DNA of 35,362 nt from an uncultured Methylobacter sp. (GTDB taxonomy: Bacteria > Pseudomonadota > Gammaproteobacteria > Methylococcales > Methylomonadaceae). The number at the start of each line of letters is the position of its first letter. The stretch's first letter is position 1. Below, in pieces: positions 1 through 9,203 of the stretch. Position numbers and translations under genes: made by a program. The stretch lies in the NCBI GenBank assembly GCA_903832775.1, contig CAILCX010000117.1, positions 1-35,362 of the forward strand, written 5' to 3'. The notes beneath the pieces were generated by a model. It ran no database searches, was not told the origin of the DNA, and saw only the letters and a program-made list of their open reading frames with translations.

Positions 1-148
1 CTATTATTACTGGATGGTTTGGTATCCAATCGTGTATTGGCTGATTAATGTCGGAACAACCATTGTAGGATCATTTCGGGCCTTAAAAAAGAAGCGTGGG
101 CAACGCGCCATTTGGGTCACCGTCGATAGAGGTTTACGCGCAAAATGA
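1..148 (+). CDS. pgaC: PgaC C-terminus (PNAG synthase), partial
   Basis: This is the 3' end of a gene entering from the left edge, read from base 2 to the TGA at 146-148 (48 residues visible). The frame contains a Trp/Tyr-rich membrane segment and ends in a basic tail with ALKKKRGQRAIWVTVDRG. This resembles the C-terminus of the PgaC/IcaA family, processive inner-membrane family 2 glycosyltransferases that polymerise poly-beta-1,6-N-acetylglucosamine. The catalytic domain lies outside the window, so the name rests on this tail and on the next gene, which looks like PgaD. The stop overlaps the pgaD start (ATGA), implying translational coupling. Confidence 0.72.
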   Translation, partial: YYYWMVWYPIVYWLINVGTTIVGSFRALKKKRGQRAIWVTVDRGLRAK

Positions 149-582
149 AAGAGTACATTATTAATTCGCCACAGTTACAAAGCATTCAAAAGCGGGTAGG
201 GGCTTTATTTGTCTGGTTTATTTGTTGGATTATGTGGGTTTATCTGCTGATTCCTTTAGTCACTTTGGGCAGTTGGGTGTTGGGAGACAGAAAGTTTATT
301 AATGAAATGCGCTGGTTTGGCGGTTACAAGAGTCTGCTCGAATTGATGGAGATTTATTGTGTAACCCTGTTGGTCATGATTGCGCTCTGGTTATGCTGGG
401 TTTCGTTTCGCATTTTAAAAAGCAAAGTACTTAGACCTACGGCACATAAAATAGTTTCTGATGGTGAGTTGTGCGAGTTTTATCAGGTCAAAATGGCTGA
501 CTTACAAAAGAGCCGGAACTCAAGAATGGTTACCGTTTATTTTGACGAGCATGGGCACATAACTCAACTGGAACCCATGTAG
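145..582 (+). CDS. pgaD: PgaD-like PNAG synthase accessory subunit
   Basis: The 145-residue protein has two hydrophobic segments (about residues 18-46 and 66-92) and a cytosolic C-terminal tail. This is the size and topology of PgaD, the small membrane partner that binds PgaC and is needed for PNAG polymerisation under c-di-GMP control. The C-terminal SRNSRMVTVYFDEHGHI stretch resembles the ending of E. coli PgaD (my recollection of the family, no alignment run). The start codon overlaps the stop of pgaC by ATGA. The pgaA/pgaB export and deacetylase genes would be expected outside the left edge. PgaD is poorly conserved, so synteny carries much of the assignment. Confidence 0.78.
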   Translation: MKEYIINSPQLQSIQKRVGALFVWFICWIMWVYLLIPLVTLGSWVLGDRKFINEMRWFGGYKSLLELMEIYCVTLLVMIALWLCWVSFRILKSKVLRPTAHKIVSDGELCEFYQVKMADLQKSRNSRMVTVYFDEHGHITQLEPM

Positions 583-613
583 CTGGCTAACAACTGGCTT
601 GCCTTGGGCTGAT

Positions 614-1786
614 TTATGGCAACATCATTTCAACCAATTTAACCCAATAAGCAGCGCCGACTGGCAATATCGCATCGTTAAAATCATAATGTGGATTATG
701 CAGTAAACAGCTGTTTTCCGAAGAGCCGTTACCAATCCAGATATAACACCCCGGTTTTTCTTGCAACATAAAGGCAAAATCTTCGGAGCCCATGCTCGGT
801 GTTGGTTGTTGATTAATACAAGCCTCTCCAACAACGGCACTAGCGGCTTTTAACGCCATAGCCGTTTCTGCTTCGGTGTTATAAGTGACCGGATAGCCGG
901 CATTTTCAGGGTTAAAGCAAATCGTAGTGCTAACAGTAAAGCCGGCACAAACGCCCTCGACCAATTGCTTTATCTTGTCGCCAATCATTGTTTGAACTGC
1001 GCCGCTAAAACATCTAAAAGTACCTCTTAAAACGACTGATTCCGGGATGGCATTCCAGGTATTGCCCGCATGAATCTGTGTAATACTAACTACCGCAGAA
1101 TCAGCCGGATTAACTGTTCTACTAACGATGGTTTGTAGCGCATTAATGACCTGAGCGGCAGCAACAATGGCATCACATCCTAAATGAGGCATTGCCGCAT
1201 GGGTTGCCTGTCCGGTGAGAACGATTTCAAAACAATCAAATGAAGCCATCATTGCGCCCGCTTTTACGGCAAAATGACCGGTGGGAATATCTGGGAAATT
1301 GTGCATGCCAAAGACACAGTCGGCTGGAAATTTTTCAAACAAGCCGTCTTCTATCATTTGTTTGGCACCCGCACGACCCTCTTCAGCAGGCTGAAAAATA
1401 AAATACACAGTTCCATCAAAATTTGGGTGCCGTGATAAATAACTGGCAGCACCCAATAACATCGCAGAATGGCCGTCATGACCGCAGGCGTGCATTTTTC
1501 CTTCATGACAGGATTTATGGGCAAAAGTATTTCGTTCCTGAATGAATAAGGCATCCATATCAGCACGCAGCGCTATTTTTTTATCGCTTTTGCCCTCTGA
1601 AAGTGTTGCCACAACACCGGTAGTACCGAGTCCCTGATGAATCTCTAAACCGAAACTGATCAGTTTTTCAGCAATAAATTTTGCCGTTAAAGTTTCTTCA
1701 TAAGCCGTTTCGGGGAATTGATGCAGATGCTGCCGCCAGGATTGCATGTCGGTATGTAAAAGTTGTAAATCATTAGCTAGCGACAT
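614..1786 (-). CDS. M20 family amidohydrolase (hippurate hydrolase-like)
   Basis: The 390-residue cytosolic enzyme has the full M20D peptidase/amidohydrolase signature. It shows LRADMDAL (Asp76/Asp78), the metal-binding HACGHDGH block (99-106), the catalytic Glu pair in QPAEEG (135-136), His162 in GMHNFP, a dimerisation lid domain around 180-290, SEDFAFML near 334, and a late metal ligand His363 in LLHNPHYDF. The family removes acyl groups from N-acyl amino acids (hippurate, N-acetyl or indole-acetyl amino acids) with a binuclear metal centre. The exact substrate cannot be read from sequence. Length is normal. It stands alone, convergent with pgaD and divergent from msrP. Confidence 0.92.
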   Translation of the reverse strand: MSLANDLQLLHTDMQSWRQHLHQFPETAYEETLTAKFIAEKLISFGLEIHQGLGTTGVVATLSEGKSDKKIALRADMDALFIQERNTFAHKSCHEGKMHACGHDGHSAMLLGAASYLSRHPNFDGTVYFIFQPAEEGRAGAKQMIEDGLFEKFPADCVFGMHNFPDIPTGHFAVKAGAMMASFDCFEIVLTGQATHAAMPHLGCDAIVAAAQVINALQTIVSRTVNPADSAVVSITQIHAGNTWNAIPESVVLRGTFRCFSGAVQTMIGDKIKQLVEGVCAGFTVSTTICFNPENAGYPVTYNTEAETAMALKAASAVVGEACINQQPTPSMGSEDFAFMLQEKPGCYIWIGNGSSENSCLLHNPHYDFNDAILPVGAAYWVKLVEMMLP

Positions 1787-1984
1787 AAGTAAACCGGTTT
1801 TAATATTATTGGAGAAGATAGACGCACAAAAAGTTAGGCTGTAAGTTTTCTTACTAACCGTTTAACAGACAAAACAGTTTAGCCCAAAAGTTCTATTGAT
1901 CCACCTGATTTTCCATGTTTAATGGACATTGTTCGGTCTTGGGGTATTATTCTAATTAGTAATTTTAACTTTCAGGGTCAATAG

Positions 1985-2935
1985 TTGAGCATGTTAATTA
2001 AAACCAAATCAGATGTTTTAAGCAGTGAGATCACTGACCGGGCGGTTTTTGAAGCTCGTCGTGAATTTATCAAATCGGCAACCGTTTTATCTGCCGGGCT
2101 TATGATGCCTGATTTAGGGCAGGCGGAACCTGGAAAATATAAAGAAGTGCCGATTGGTCCTTATTCAGCAACCTTACCGGTTACTGCCAGGGAAGATGTT
2201 GCTGGCTATACCAATTACTATGAATTTTCGACCAACAAACAGGATTCAACGGCCTTGGCTAAAGGCTTGAAAACTTCGCCCTGGAATGTCGAAATTTCCG
2301 GTGAGGTTGAAAAGCCCGGCGTTTATCAGCTGGAAGATATTTTAAAAGATAATCCACTACAAGAACGTATCTATCGTTTCCGCTGCGTTGAGGCCTGGTC
2401 TATGGTTGTGCCGTGGATCGGTTTTCCATTGGGGGAAATGCTTAAGCGCTTCAAACCCACTTCAAAAGCCAGGTTTGTCGAATTTACCACGCTGTTTAAT
2501 CCAGATGTTATGGTTGGCCAGCGCTCCAGTGTGCTGGCCTGGCCTTATGTGGAGGGTTTACGCATGGATGAAGCGATGCATCCTTTGGCGTTGATGGTGA
2601 CGGGTATGTATGGTGATGAACTGCCCAACCAAAACGGCGCGCCCTTGCGTTTAATTGTGCCCTGGAAATACGGATTTAAGAGTATCAAGGCAATTGTTAA
2701 AATTCGCTTTTCCGAAACCATGCCGGAAACGGCCTGGTATAAAAGCGCGCCCAGCGAATATGGCTTTTATGCCAACGTCAATCCGGAAGTCCCACATCCG
2801 AGATGGAGCCAAAGCCGTGAGCGGGTGTTGGGCAGCAGTATTTTTACACCTAAGCGGACTACCGAAAAATTTAATGGCTATGGTGAACAAGTCGCATCGC
2901 TTTATTCAGGCATGGATTTAAGCAAATACTTTTGA
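1985..2935 (+). CDS. msrP: MsrP, periplasmic methionine-sulfoxide reductase catalytic subunit
   Basis: The 316-residue molybdoprotein is of the YedY/MsrP type. A twin-arginine signal (ARREFIK, residues 24-30, then a hydrophobic stretch to about 42) directs folded export. The Mo-pterin domain follows, with the molybdenum-ligand cysteine in YRFRCVEAWSM (Cys134). The family reduces protein-bound methionine sulfoxide in the periplasm using electrons from MsrQ, repairing oxidised envelope proteins. The TTG at 1985 has AGGG seven bases upstream; the alternative ATG at 1991 is 13 bases from it, so TTG may be the true start. The stop TGA overlaps the msrQ start by one base (TGATG). Confidence 0.94.
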   Translation: MSMLIKTKSDVLSSEITDRAVFEARREFIKSATVLSAGLMMPDLGQAEPGKYKEVPIGPYSATLPVTAREDVAGYTNYYEFSTNKQDSTALAKGLKTSPWNVEISGEVEKPGVYQLEDILKDNPLQERIYRFRCVEAWSMVVPWIGFPLGEMLKRFKPTSKARFVEFTTLFNPDVMVGQRSSVLAWPYVEGLRMDEAMHPLALMVTGMYGDELPNQNGAPLRLIVPWKYGFKSIKAIVKIRFSETMPETAWYKSAPSEYGFYANVNPEVPHPRWSQSRERVLGSSIFTPKRTTEKFNGYGEQVASLYSGMDLSKYF

Positions 2936-3537
2936 TGTTGTCCCTTAAAACAAAGTGGGCGGCAATCAAAGTGATTGTTTTTGTCCTTGCATTGACGCCT
3001 TTTCTCTTATTAACCAAAGCCGCAATTTACGATCAATTGGGAGCCAATCCCATTGAAACCTTACATTTTGGTTTTGGTGATTGGGCTTTACGGTTTTTGT
3101 GTATCGGCTTGGCCCTGACCCCGCTTAAAATAATTTCAAAACAAAGCTGGCCGACCCGGTTCAGACGCATGATAGGATTGTTTGCTTTTTTTTATGCATT
3201 AATGCATTTTCTGGTTTTTATCGTGCTTGATTTATCGTTGTCCTGGGAAGCCTTTAAAGACGAAGTCCCTAAAAGTCCGTATATCCTGATGGGCTTGTTA
3301 ACTTTTTTGTTACTGCTGCCGCTGGCTGTAACTTCAACTAAAAAGATGCAGAAAAGCTTGGGACGTCGCTGGTTAAAACTTCACAGTCTGGTTTACGTTG
3401 CGGGTCTGACTGCTTCGATACATTATTTGTGGCTAGTAAAAGCGGACTATTCCGAGCCCTTGCTTTATGCAGGAATTATCAGTGTATTATTGGCAATACG
3501 AATCGCAGTTTATTGGCGTAAAAAGTATAAAACTTAA
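2935..3537 (+). CDS. msrQ: MsrQ, heme-binding membrane subunit of MsrPQ
   Basis: The protein of about 200 residues has some six hydrophobic helices and the ferric-reductase-like fold of YedZ/MsrQ. Candidate heme-ligand histidines lie in ALMHFLVF and in the LHSLVYVAGLTASIHYLW stretch near the C-terminus. It carries electrons from the quinone pool or a flavin reductase across the inner membrane to MsrP. The ATG at 2935 shares its A with the msrP stop, so the pair is translationally coupled. An in-frame TTG three bases earlier is a less likely start. Confidence 0.93.
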   Translation: MLSLKTKWAAIKVIVFVLALTPFLLLTKAAIYDQLGANPIETLHFGFGDWALRFLCIGLALTPLKIISKQSWPTRFRRMIGLFAFFYALMHFLVFIVLDLSLSWEAFKDEVPKSPYILMGLLTFLLLLPLAVTSTKKMQKSLGRRWLKLHSLVYVAGLTASIHYLWLVKADYSEPLLYAGIISVLLAIRIAVYWRKKYKT

Positions 3538-3563
3538 TGACTCTGATTAAATCCTGCACTTAC

Positions 3564-3604
3564 ACAATCATTGGATTGTATAGACTGGCAAAGTCTACCT
3601 TTTA
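3564..3604 (+). terminator. Possible terminator between convergent msrQ and tadD
   Basis: Two small hairpins fill the gap between the convergent genes: ACAATC(attg)GATTGT at 3564-3579 and TAGACT(ggcaa)AGTCTA at 3581-3597. The second is followed by CCTTTTAT, which suits termination of the plus-strand msrPQ transcript. The stems are short and AT-rich, so this is tentative. Confidence 0.4.
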
Positions 3605-3606
3605 TC

Positions 3607-4560
3607 CTAAAACCCATCTGATCTAGCGGGTGGTTGTTTATATTGAGCAACTTTTGTTTCCAGCGTCGCTAAGGTTTTAAGATTTTCCTGCGCCTTGGGA
3701 AAATAAACCGGTGATTCATCAATCGCCTTTGTAAAATACTCTTCTGCTACCTTATATTGCCCAAGCAACATACAGATATAACCAATATTATTATAAGATT
3801 CGTGAGCAGGCATGAGTCTATTAAAAAGAGCGGTCGCATTTAATAAATTATCATGCTTGATTTCAATTAAAGCCAGATTATGAATAGCGCGTTGATAGCG
3901 ATTGTCATAACCGAGCGCCTGATTAAACAAAGCTTTTGCTTTGATCTCATCCCCGGAAAGATAATAAGAATAGCCCAGATTATTAAGCAACATCGGATTA
4001 CCCGGCTGAATAGCCAGCGCATTCTGATAATGACCAATGGCCTCGGCACTCTTATTGGACAGATCTGCAATCACACCCAGACCATTATGCGCCTTCCAGT
4101 TAGCGCTATTAGTCGCTACAGCCGTGGTCAGATAATCTTTTGCCTTGCCGGTCTGGCCTTTATCCAAAAAATACAAGCCCAGACTTTCATTAGCTAGCTG
4201 GTTTTGGCTGTCGATGGCTAAAATGTCCTGATATATTTTAACTGCCAATTCAGGGTGCTGTTGATGACTATGAATCGACGCAATTTTTTCCAGTGCCTTA
4301 ATATTTTTTTTATTAAATTGCAGCGTTTTGATGTAATAAAAAAGCGCATTTTCTGCTTTACCATCATTCAAAGCCGCTTCAGCTTTGGAAAAAGCCTGCT
4401 CTTCAGTCTTGATATCAGGATCAAGCAAATTCAGGATATTATCAGGATTGTTAAGGCTGGCTTGATCCTGATCTGTTTTGGTCGGTAGCGTATTACAAGC
4501 GCTAAGACCCAGTAGTATCAGCAAAGACAAAGCAAGCATAGTAAATTTTTGAGTGAGCAT
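3607..4560 (-). CDS. tadD: TadD-like TPR lipoprotein of the Tad pilus
   Basis: From the ATG at 4560 the protein is about 317 residues, with a lipoprotein signal peptide ending in a lipobox (GLSAC). It then carries tandem tetratricopeptide repeats, for example in the stretches LGLYFLDKGQTGKAKDYL, GLGVIADLSNKSAEAIGHY and NLGYSYYLSGDEIKAKALF. TadD proteins are outer-membrane-anchored TPR lipoproteins needed for Flp pilus assembly, probably for secretin stability. An upstream in-frame ATG at 4596 would add 12 residues overlapping tadC and push the signal peptide inward; the signal peptide favours 4560. It is the last gene of the tadABCD block, 16 bases after tadC. Confidence 0.88.
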   Translation of the reverse strand: MLTQKFTMLALSLLILLGLSACNTLPTKTDQDQASLNNPDNILNLLDPDIKTEEQAFSKAEAALNDGKAENALFYYIKTLQFNKKNIKALEKIASIHSHQQHPELAVKIYQDILAIDSQNQLANESLGLYFLDKGQTGKAKDYLTTAVATNSANWKAHNGLGVIADLSNKSAEAIGHYQNALAIQPGNPMLLNNLGYSYYLSGDEIKAKALFNQALGYDNRYQRAIHNLALIEIKHDNLLNATALFNRLMPAHESYNNIGYICMLLGQYKVAEEYFTKAIDESPVYFPKAQENLKTLATLETKVAQYKQPPARSDGF

Positions 4561-4576
4561 AGTCGTTATAAAAGAA

Positions 4577-5539
4577 TTATTGGGCAAATGCCGCATAAAT
4601 TGAAATGATCGCTGGACCTAATATCACAATAAAAATTCCTGGAAAAAAACAAAAGGCCAAAGGGAAAAGCATTTTCACAGTCAGTTTTGCCGCTTCCTGT
4701 TCTGCATTTTGCATGCGCTTATCTCTAAGGTCTTCGGCAAAAATACGTAACGTAGCGCCAATGCTGGTGCCAAAACGCATGCTTTGGGCCAAGGCTGAGG
4801 TTAGCCCGCGAATATCTTCAACTCCGGTTCGGGTAACCAGATTTCTCAGCGCCTGATCCCTGATAACGCCCGCTCTTAATTCAGCGTTAACCAGACCCAG
4901 TTCATAACCCATGACTTCATTGCTTAAGGACGTGTCTCGCGCTATCCGTTGCAAGGCCGCATCCAAACCCAAACCGGCTTCGGTACAAACAATTAATTGA
5001 TCCACCGCATCTGGAAAAGCATTTCTTATTATGCGTTTTCTTTCGGTTACCTTGCTATCCAGATAAAAACTGGGACCAATAAAACCTACCAAAAAACCTG
5101 AGCAAACAAACAATAACAGACTCTTGGGATCCAACCCGGCTATAAATGTTGTACAAACCAAAAATATCAGTAAAGGAAGGCTAATGGTTAACAGGATTTT
5201 TATACCAAAATAATGTGCAAGACTGTTTTTGGTATGATAACCCGCCTGTAACAAACGCTCACGGTCATGATTCAGTTTTTCGCCGACCCTTTCCCTGATG
5301 ACAAAATAATTTCCCAATTGTACCGCGGTATTTCTGAAAAAACGCGAATCATCCTTATTGTTATTGTTGTCGGACATCGATTGCAAACGTTTTTTAACCG
5401 GATTGTAAAGACCGAAAAACAGAAAATAAAGCGCAACAACCAAAGCAAAAACCGAACAGGAAAAAAACATAATCACCAGCCAACGACCGATAGTTTGATC
5501 CCCTGATAAAGCAATAATATAATGTAAAAATTCTTCCAT
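4577..5539 (-). CDS. tadC: TadC, inner-membrane platform protein
   Basis: The 320-residue protein has an N-terminal membrane helix, two central helices and a C-terminal hydrophobic segment around a T2SSF (GspF-like) domain. The domain shows the FPDAVDQLIVCTEAGLGL pattern and a following helical bundle. TadC pairs with TadB as the inner-membrane platform on which the TadA ATPase acts. It sits between tadB and tadD in the usual order, with an 8-base gap after tadB. Confidence 0.93.
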   Translation of the reverse strand: MEEFLHYIIALSGDQTIGRWLVIMFFSCSVFALVVALYFLFFGLYNPVKKRLQSMSDNNNNKDDSRFFRNTAVQLGNYFVIRERVGEKLNHDRERLLQAGYHTKNSLAHYFGIKILLTISLPLLIFLVCTTFIAGLDPKSLLLFVCSGFLVGFIGPSFYLDSKVTERKRIIRNAFPDAVDQLIVCTEAGLGLDAALQRIARDTSLSNEVMGYELGLVNAELRAGVIRDQALRNLVTRTGVEDIRGLTSALAQSMRFGTSIGATLRIFAEDLRDKRMQNAEQEAAKLTVKMLFPLAFCFFPGIFIVILGPAIISIYAAFAQ

Positions 5540-5547
5540 GACTTGGC

Positions 5548-6522
5548 CTAAATTTCAAAATTAATTTGTTTGCGTACCCAAAAAGCCCCAATCACCTGCA
5601 AAATGAATCCGACACCAAGAATCAAATGCCCCATTTCAGTGTTAACCAAAGGTTTAACATATTCGGGCGATCGTATGGAAATTACCAGAAATAGAACAAA
5701 GGGTAATAAAGACAATACCCAGGCCGACATACGATTTTCGGCAGTAATGGTTTTAACGCGACGTTGAAAACGGAAGCGTTTTCTTAAAATATCACTGGTC
5801 TTATCCAATAACTCGGCTAGATTGCCGCCGGTTTCCAGTTGAATCAAAATCGCTGTAGTCGCAGTAATCAGATTCATACTGGGTACTCGCAGTAACAGAA
5901 AACTAAACGCTTGTTTAATATCCCGTCCGTAATTGATTTCTTCAAAGGTAATGCCAAACTCTTTAGAGATCGGCGGCTTCATTTCAACAGATATATAATG
6001 CATGGCTTCATTAAACGGATAACCGGCGCGTAAAGCTCGCGTCATCATGTCCAGGGCATCGGGCAATTGTTCTTCAAACTGCTCCAGGCGTTTCTTACGA
6101 TCGCTTTTAAGCTTTGCAATAGGAATATAACCAGCAAGCACTATGGCAATAATCGTAAAATAAAAATTCAACGTAAAATGCCAGGTTAAGCCTCCGACCA
6201 CGATGGATAAAACAAGCATGACCAACATAACCACATAGCCGGGATAAGATTTTCCACCTTGTTCAAGCAGTTCTTCAATAAAGTTTGCGCCCGGTAAGGA
6301 TTCCAGAAACGCTTCTATAGACGATAATTCACGTAAATATTTTTGCCTGACTAAAGAATTCTCACCATTGCCTCCATTAGTCACTACTTTTCGCAGACGT
6401 CGTTTAATCAGACGACTTTCCACCGACTTGGTACCAAAAGAAGGAATCAATACAAGTTGCGATAGTAGAAACACCGCGCCTGAAATCAGAACTAAAAAGA
6501 TAATGAGCGTTTGCTTATCCAT
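5548..6522 (-). CDS. tadB: TadB, inner-membrane platform protein
   Basis: The 324-residue protein has two N-terminal membrane regions (about residues 5-25 and 95-135), a T2SSF cytoplasmic domain with LPDALDMMTRALRAGYPF, and C-terminal membrane helices. This is the standard TadB architecture. It is the platform partner of TadC in the Tad machine, directly downstream of tadA (11-base gap) and upstream of tadC on the same strand. Confidence 0.93.
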   Translation of the reverse strand: MDKQTLIIFLVLISGAVFLLSQLVLIPSFGTKSVESRLIKRRLRKVVTNGGNGENSLVRQKYLRELSSIEAFLESLPGANFIEELLEQGGKSYPGYVVMLVMLVLSIVVGGLTWHFTLNFYFTIIAIVLAGYIPIAKLKSDRKKRLEQFEEQLPDALDMMTRALRAGYPFNEAMHYISVEMKPPISKEFGITFEEINYGRDIKQAFSFLLLRVPSMNLITATTAILIQLETGGNLAELLDKTSDILRKRFRFQRRVKTITAENRMSAWVLSLLPFVLFLVISIRSPEYVKPLVNTEMGHLILGVGFILQVIGAFWVRKQINFEI

Positions 6523-6533
6523 AATTTTTATCC

Positions 6534-7943
6534 TTAAAAAGTACTAATAGCATCATCAATATAAACCTCAAGACCAATATTAATACCGCGTTGTTTCATG
6601 CGCTCATGAAACCTTGGAACAATACCGGTAGACACAAACCGTCCTTTGATATTGCCATTTTCATCAAGGCCGCGACGTTCATATTTAAAAATTTCCGACA
6701 TGGTAATAATATCGCCTTCCATGCTGTTGATTTCAAAAACGCTGACCAAACGGCGTTTACCATCTTCCATTCTTTCCAATTGCAACACAATATTAATGGC
6801 CGCTGCAATTTGCGAGCGTATGGTTTTAATGGGTAAATCAAATCCCGACATAGACACCATATTTTCAACGCGGGATAAAGCGTCACGCGGCGTATTGGCG
6901 TGGATAGTAGTTAAGGAACCGTCATGGCCGGTATTCATGGCCTGCAACATATCAAACGCCTCTTGTCCGCGTACCTCGCCAATAATGATGCGGTCAGGTC
7001 GCATCCGCAAACTGTTTTTTACCAAATCCCGCTGAGTCACTTCACCTTTGCCTTCAATATTGGGGGGACGTGTTTCCAGTCGCACCAGATTATCCATTTT
7101 CAATTGCAGTTCAGCGGAATCTTCAATGGTCACGATCCGTTCATTTTTAGGAATATGATTGGACAGCGCATTAAGCAAGGTAGTTTTACCAGAACCGGTA
7201 CCGCCGGAAATCAACACATTAAGTCGCACTTTAATAATATTGGCAAACACATCGGCCATCGCCTGACTTAAGGTGCCAATAGCCACCATATCTTGCAATT
7301 GCATTTTGTCCTGGGTAAAGCGGCGTATCGATAAAGACGGACCGTCAATCGCCAGCGGAGGAATAATGGCATTAACCCGGGAGCCATCTTTCAAACGCGC
7401 ATCAACCAAGGGCGAATATTCATCGATTCTTCGACCCACCTGGGTGACAATCCGGTCAATAATTTTTAACAAATGGGCATTATCTTTAAACGTGATCGGC
7501 GTTTTTTCCAAAATACCAAATCGTTCAATGTAAACCGAGTTATAACCATTAACCAAAATATCGGCGATAGTTGGTTCATAAAGCAAATGTTCCAAAGGAC
7601 CAAAACCCAGAATGTCATTAATGACTTCGTTAACGATTAATTGCCTTGTTCTGGTAACGACGGGAATCGCTTCTTCATCGATAATGCGCCGGGCAATTTC
7701 ACTGATTTGCTTCTTGGCCTCTACATCTGCCATTTTAACGATCATCGACAAATCAAGAATATCCATCAACTTCTGATGAACTTTATCTTTGTATTCCTGA
7801 TCTTTCGTCGTTAGTAAATCAAAAACCAAGGGTGGAATAGATGGCATTTCAGCATGAGGATGACCCAGAATGGCAGATGCATCATCAGCTATAAGATTAC
7901 TGTCTTTATTTGAAAAACTTTGAATACGACTTTTTAGACTCAC
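6534..7943 (-). CDS. tadA: TadA/CpaF, pilus assembly ATPase
   Basis: This secretion ATPase of the GspE/VirB11 superfamily powers Flp pilus extension. It has a helical N-domain, Walker A GGTGSGKT (about residues 247-254), Asp box TIEDSAEL, Walker [10 protein letters not shown] and a His-box region [15 protein letters not shown]. The frame stays open to an ATG at 8024, but those extra 27 residues would be translated REP palindromes. A GTG at 7943 has GAGAG at good spacing and gives a normal ~469-residue protein. It is first in the tadABCD block. The 44-nt repeat shared with the tadZ upstream region begins about 110 bases further upstream. Confidence 0.95.
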   Translation of the reverse strand: MSLKSRIQSFSNKDSNLIADDASAILGHPHAEMPSIPPLVFDLLTTKDQEYKDKVHQKLMDILDLSMIVKMADVEAKKQISEIARRIIDEEAIPVVTRTRQLIVNEVINDILGFGPLEHLLYEPTIADILVNGYNSVYIERFGILEKTPITFKDNAHLLKIIDRIVTQVGRRIDEYSPLVDARLKDGSRVNAIIPPLAIDGPSLSIRRFTQDKMQLQDMVAIGTLSQAMADVFANIIKVRLNVLISGGTGSGKTTLLNALSNHIPKNERIVTIEDSAELQLKMDNLVRLETRPPNIEGKGEVTQRDLVKNSLRMRPDRIIIGEVRGQEAFDMLQAMNTGHDGSLTTIHANTPRDALSRVENMVSMSGFDLPIKTIRSQIAAAINIVLQLERMEDGKRRLVSVFEINSMEGDIITMSEIFKYERRGLDENGNIKGRFVSTGIVPRFHERMKQRGINIGLEVYIDDAISTF

Positions 7944-7974
7944 AATAGTTCTCTCAATGCGAAATTTTTCCCTT

Positions 7975-8030
7975 GTAGGGTGGGCACCGCCCACCTTATA
8001 GGCTGTCCGGTGGGCGATGCCCACCCTACC
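7975..8030. repeat. REP-like palindrome pair upstream of tadA
   Basis: Two copies of the window's recurrent palindrome face each other: GTAGGGTGGGCACCGCCCAC at 7975-7994 (continuing CCTTA) and GGTGGGCGATGCCCACCCTA from 8009. The inverted pairing resembles bacterial interspersed mosaic elements. They lie just upstream of the likely tadA start. Confidence 0.85.
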
Positions 8031-8054
8031 GGGGTGTTATGTTTACCCTATGGT

Positions 8055-8098
8055 TTAGTGTGCAGTACTATCAGTCGACTGTATATTCGTATAACTAC
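8055..8098. promoter_or_regulatory. 44-nt repeat copy 1, upstream of tadA
   Basis: This block matches 17223-17266 at 40 of 44 positions. It contains the palindrome GTCGAC and, read on the minus strand, GTAGTTATACGAATATA (8098-8082). The TATACGAATA core also occurs upstream of flp (23459-23475). It lies about 110-155 bases upstream of the tadA start. A shared operator or promoter element is inferred; a mobile repeat is the alternative, since REP palindromes lie nearby. Confidence 0.5.
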
Positions 8099-8224
8099 CT
8101 ATCCTTTGAAAAATATCGGATTATTGAGATATAAACACTTGTGATTGATACACAAAATTCTAAAAAAAACTCGCAATATCTTTCTAACTGTGTAACTATC
8201 AGAACAAGACAAATGTTAGTCAAT

Positions 8225-8244
8225 AGGGAGGGCATCGCCCACCA
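8225..8244. repeat. Degenerate REP-like palindrome
   Basis: The sequence GGGAGGGCATCGCCCACC is a one-mismatch form of the recurrent GGTGGGC-GCCCACC palindrome, in the gap before the transglycosylase gene. The rest of the 8099-8297 gap shows no other clear feature. Confidence 0.55.
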
Positions 8245-8297
8245 ACACGTTTAATACTCACACTACCTAGCCAAAAACAACCCATCTGGAGTGCATT

Positions 8298-8951
8298 TTG
8301 CAATCTTTGATAAAACCTCTTTTGTTGATTTTACCTGTCATCTTTAGCGTTAGTCTTCATGCTGAAGGCTATAACATAACCATCAATATAGACGGCGCGG
8401 AAGTTTATTCTGAAGAAAGTGAGTACAATGAAAATATAACGCTACGAAGTAGCAGCAAGCCAAAAGCATCCCCCGCTTACCAGCCAAGAAGCCGCGGTAG
8501 CCATGCTTTTAATAGTGATAAAACAAAATATACCGAGTTAATCGCCAGAGCCGCAGACCGGCATCAGGTTGATCCAAAATTATTACATGCCGTCATTCAG
8601 GCTGAATCTGCCTATAACGCAACAGCCATATCCTCAGCCGGAGCCATGGGTTTAATGCAACTGATGCCAGCCACAGCGAGACGTTATGGTGTGACTGATC
8701 GCAGTGATCCCGATCAGAACATAGACGGTGGTACACGTTATCTGAAACATTTATTACAAATATTCGATTCAAACCTCGATTTAGCCGTTGCCGCTTACAA
8801 TGCCGGAGAAAATGCCGTCATTAGAAACAACAATGCCATTCCGCCTTATCCCGAAACGCAGAATTATGTTAAAGAAGTGCTTTCCTTGAAGGAGTATATG
8901 AATAAAAACAGTGGCGTATTTATTTATGGGGCTTCTTCCAAAAACAATTAA
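8298..8951 (+). CDS. Periplasmic lytic transglycosylase (SLT domain)
   Basis: The 217-residue protein has a Sec signal peptide (cleavage near LHAEG, residues 20-24), a low-complexity linker (about 35-75) and a C-terminal SLT / lysozyme-like domain. Signature residues are catalytic Glu103 in IQAESAYN, GLMQLMP (118-124), AAYNAGE (165-171) and a YPETQNYV ending. Such enzymes cleave peptidoglycan between MurNAc and GlcNAc. Small single-domain members often open the wall for trans-envelope machines; beside the tad genes this one may help seat the pilus (inference). It is divergent from tadA. Start is TTG at 8298, with TGGAG six bases upstream. Confidence 0.9.
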   Translation: MQSLIKPLLLILPVIFSVSLHAEGYNITINIDGAEVYSEESEYNENITLRSSSKPKASPAYQPRSRGSHAFNSDKTKYTELIARAADRHQVDPKLLHAVIQAESAYNATAISSAGAMGLMQLMPATARRYGVTDRSDPDQNIDGGTRYLKHLLQIFDSNLDLAVAAYNAGENAVIRNNNAIPPYPETQNYVKEVLSLKEYMNKNSGVFIYGASSKNN

Positions 8952-8965
8952 AAATTACCGGGAAC

Positions 8966-8983
8966 GCCGAGCCCCTGCTCGGC
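8966..8983. repeat. GC-rich hairpin (second repeat class)
   Basis: GCCGAGC-CCCT-GCTCGGC is a perfect 7-bp stem with a 4-base loop, 15 bases after the transglycosylase stop. No T-run follows, so it is more REP-like than a classical terminator. A degenerate GGGTGAGCATCGCCCAAC copy of the main palindrome follows at about 9012-9029. Confidence 0.55.
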
Positions 8984-9203
8984 CAGTTCGCATTGATAAA
9001 AATCCGCCTTAGGGTGAGCATCGCCCAACTTTTTTGCATCATGCTTGCCAAAAAGAGTGGCAGCCAGACCGTGCTAATTAATGATTGAGTGAGCTATATT
9101 TTGTTAAAGAGATTAAAATTAATATTACAAGACAAGGCATCATGATTAATATGGAAAATAGTATTTAAAATACATTCAAACGGGCTTACTAAAGGAAATT
9201 TTT

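Noticed and set aside
7944-8024. N-terminal extension of TadA to ATG 8024
   Set aside because: The extra codons are translated REP palindromes; GTG 7943 has a good ribosome binding site and gives a normal TadA.
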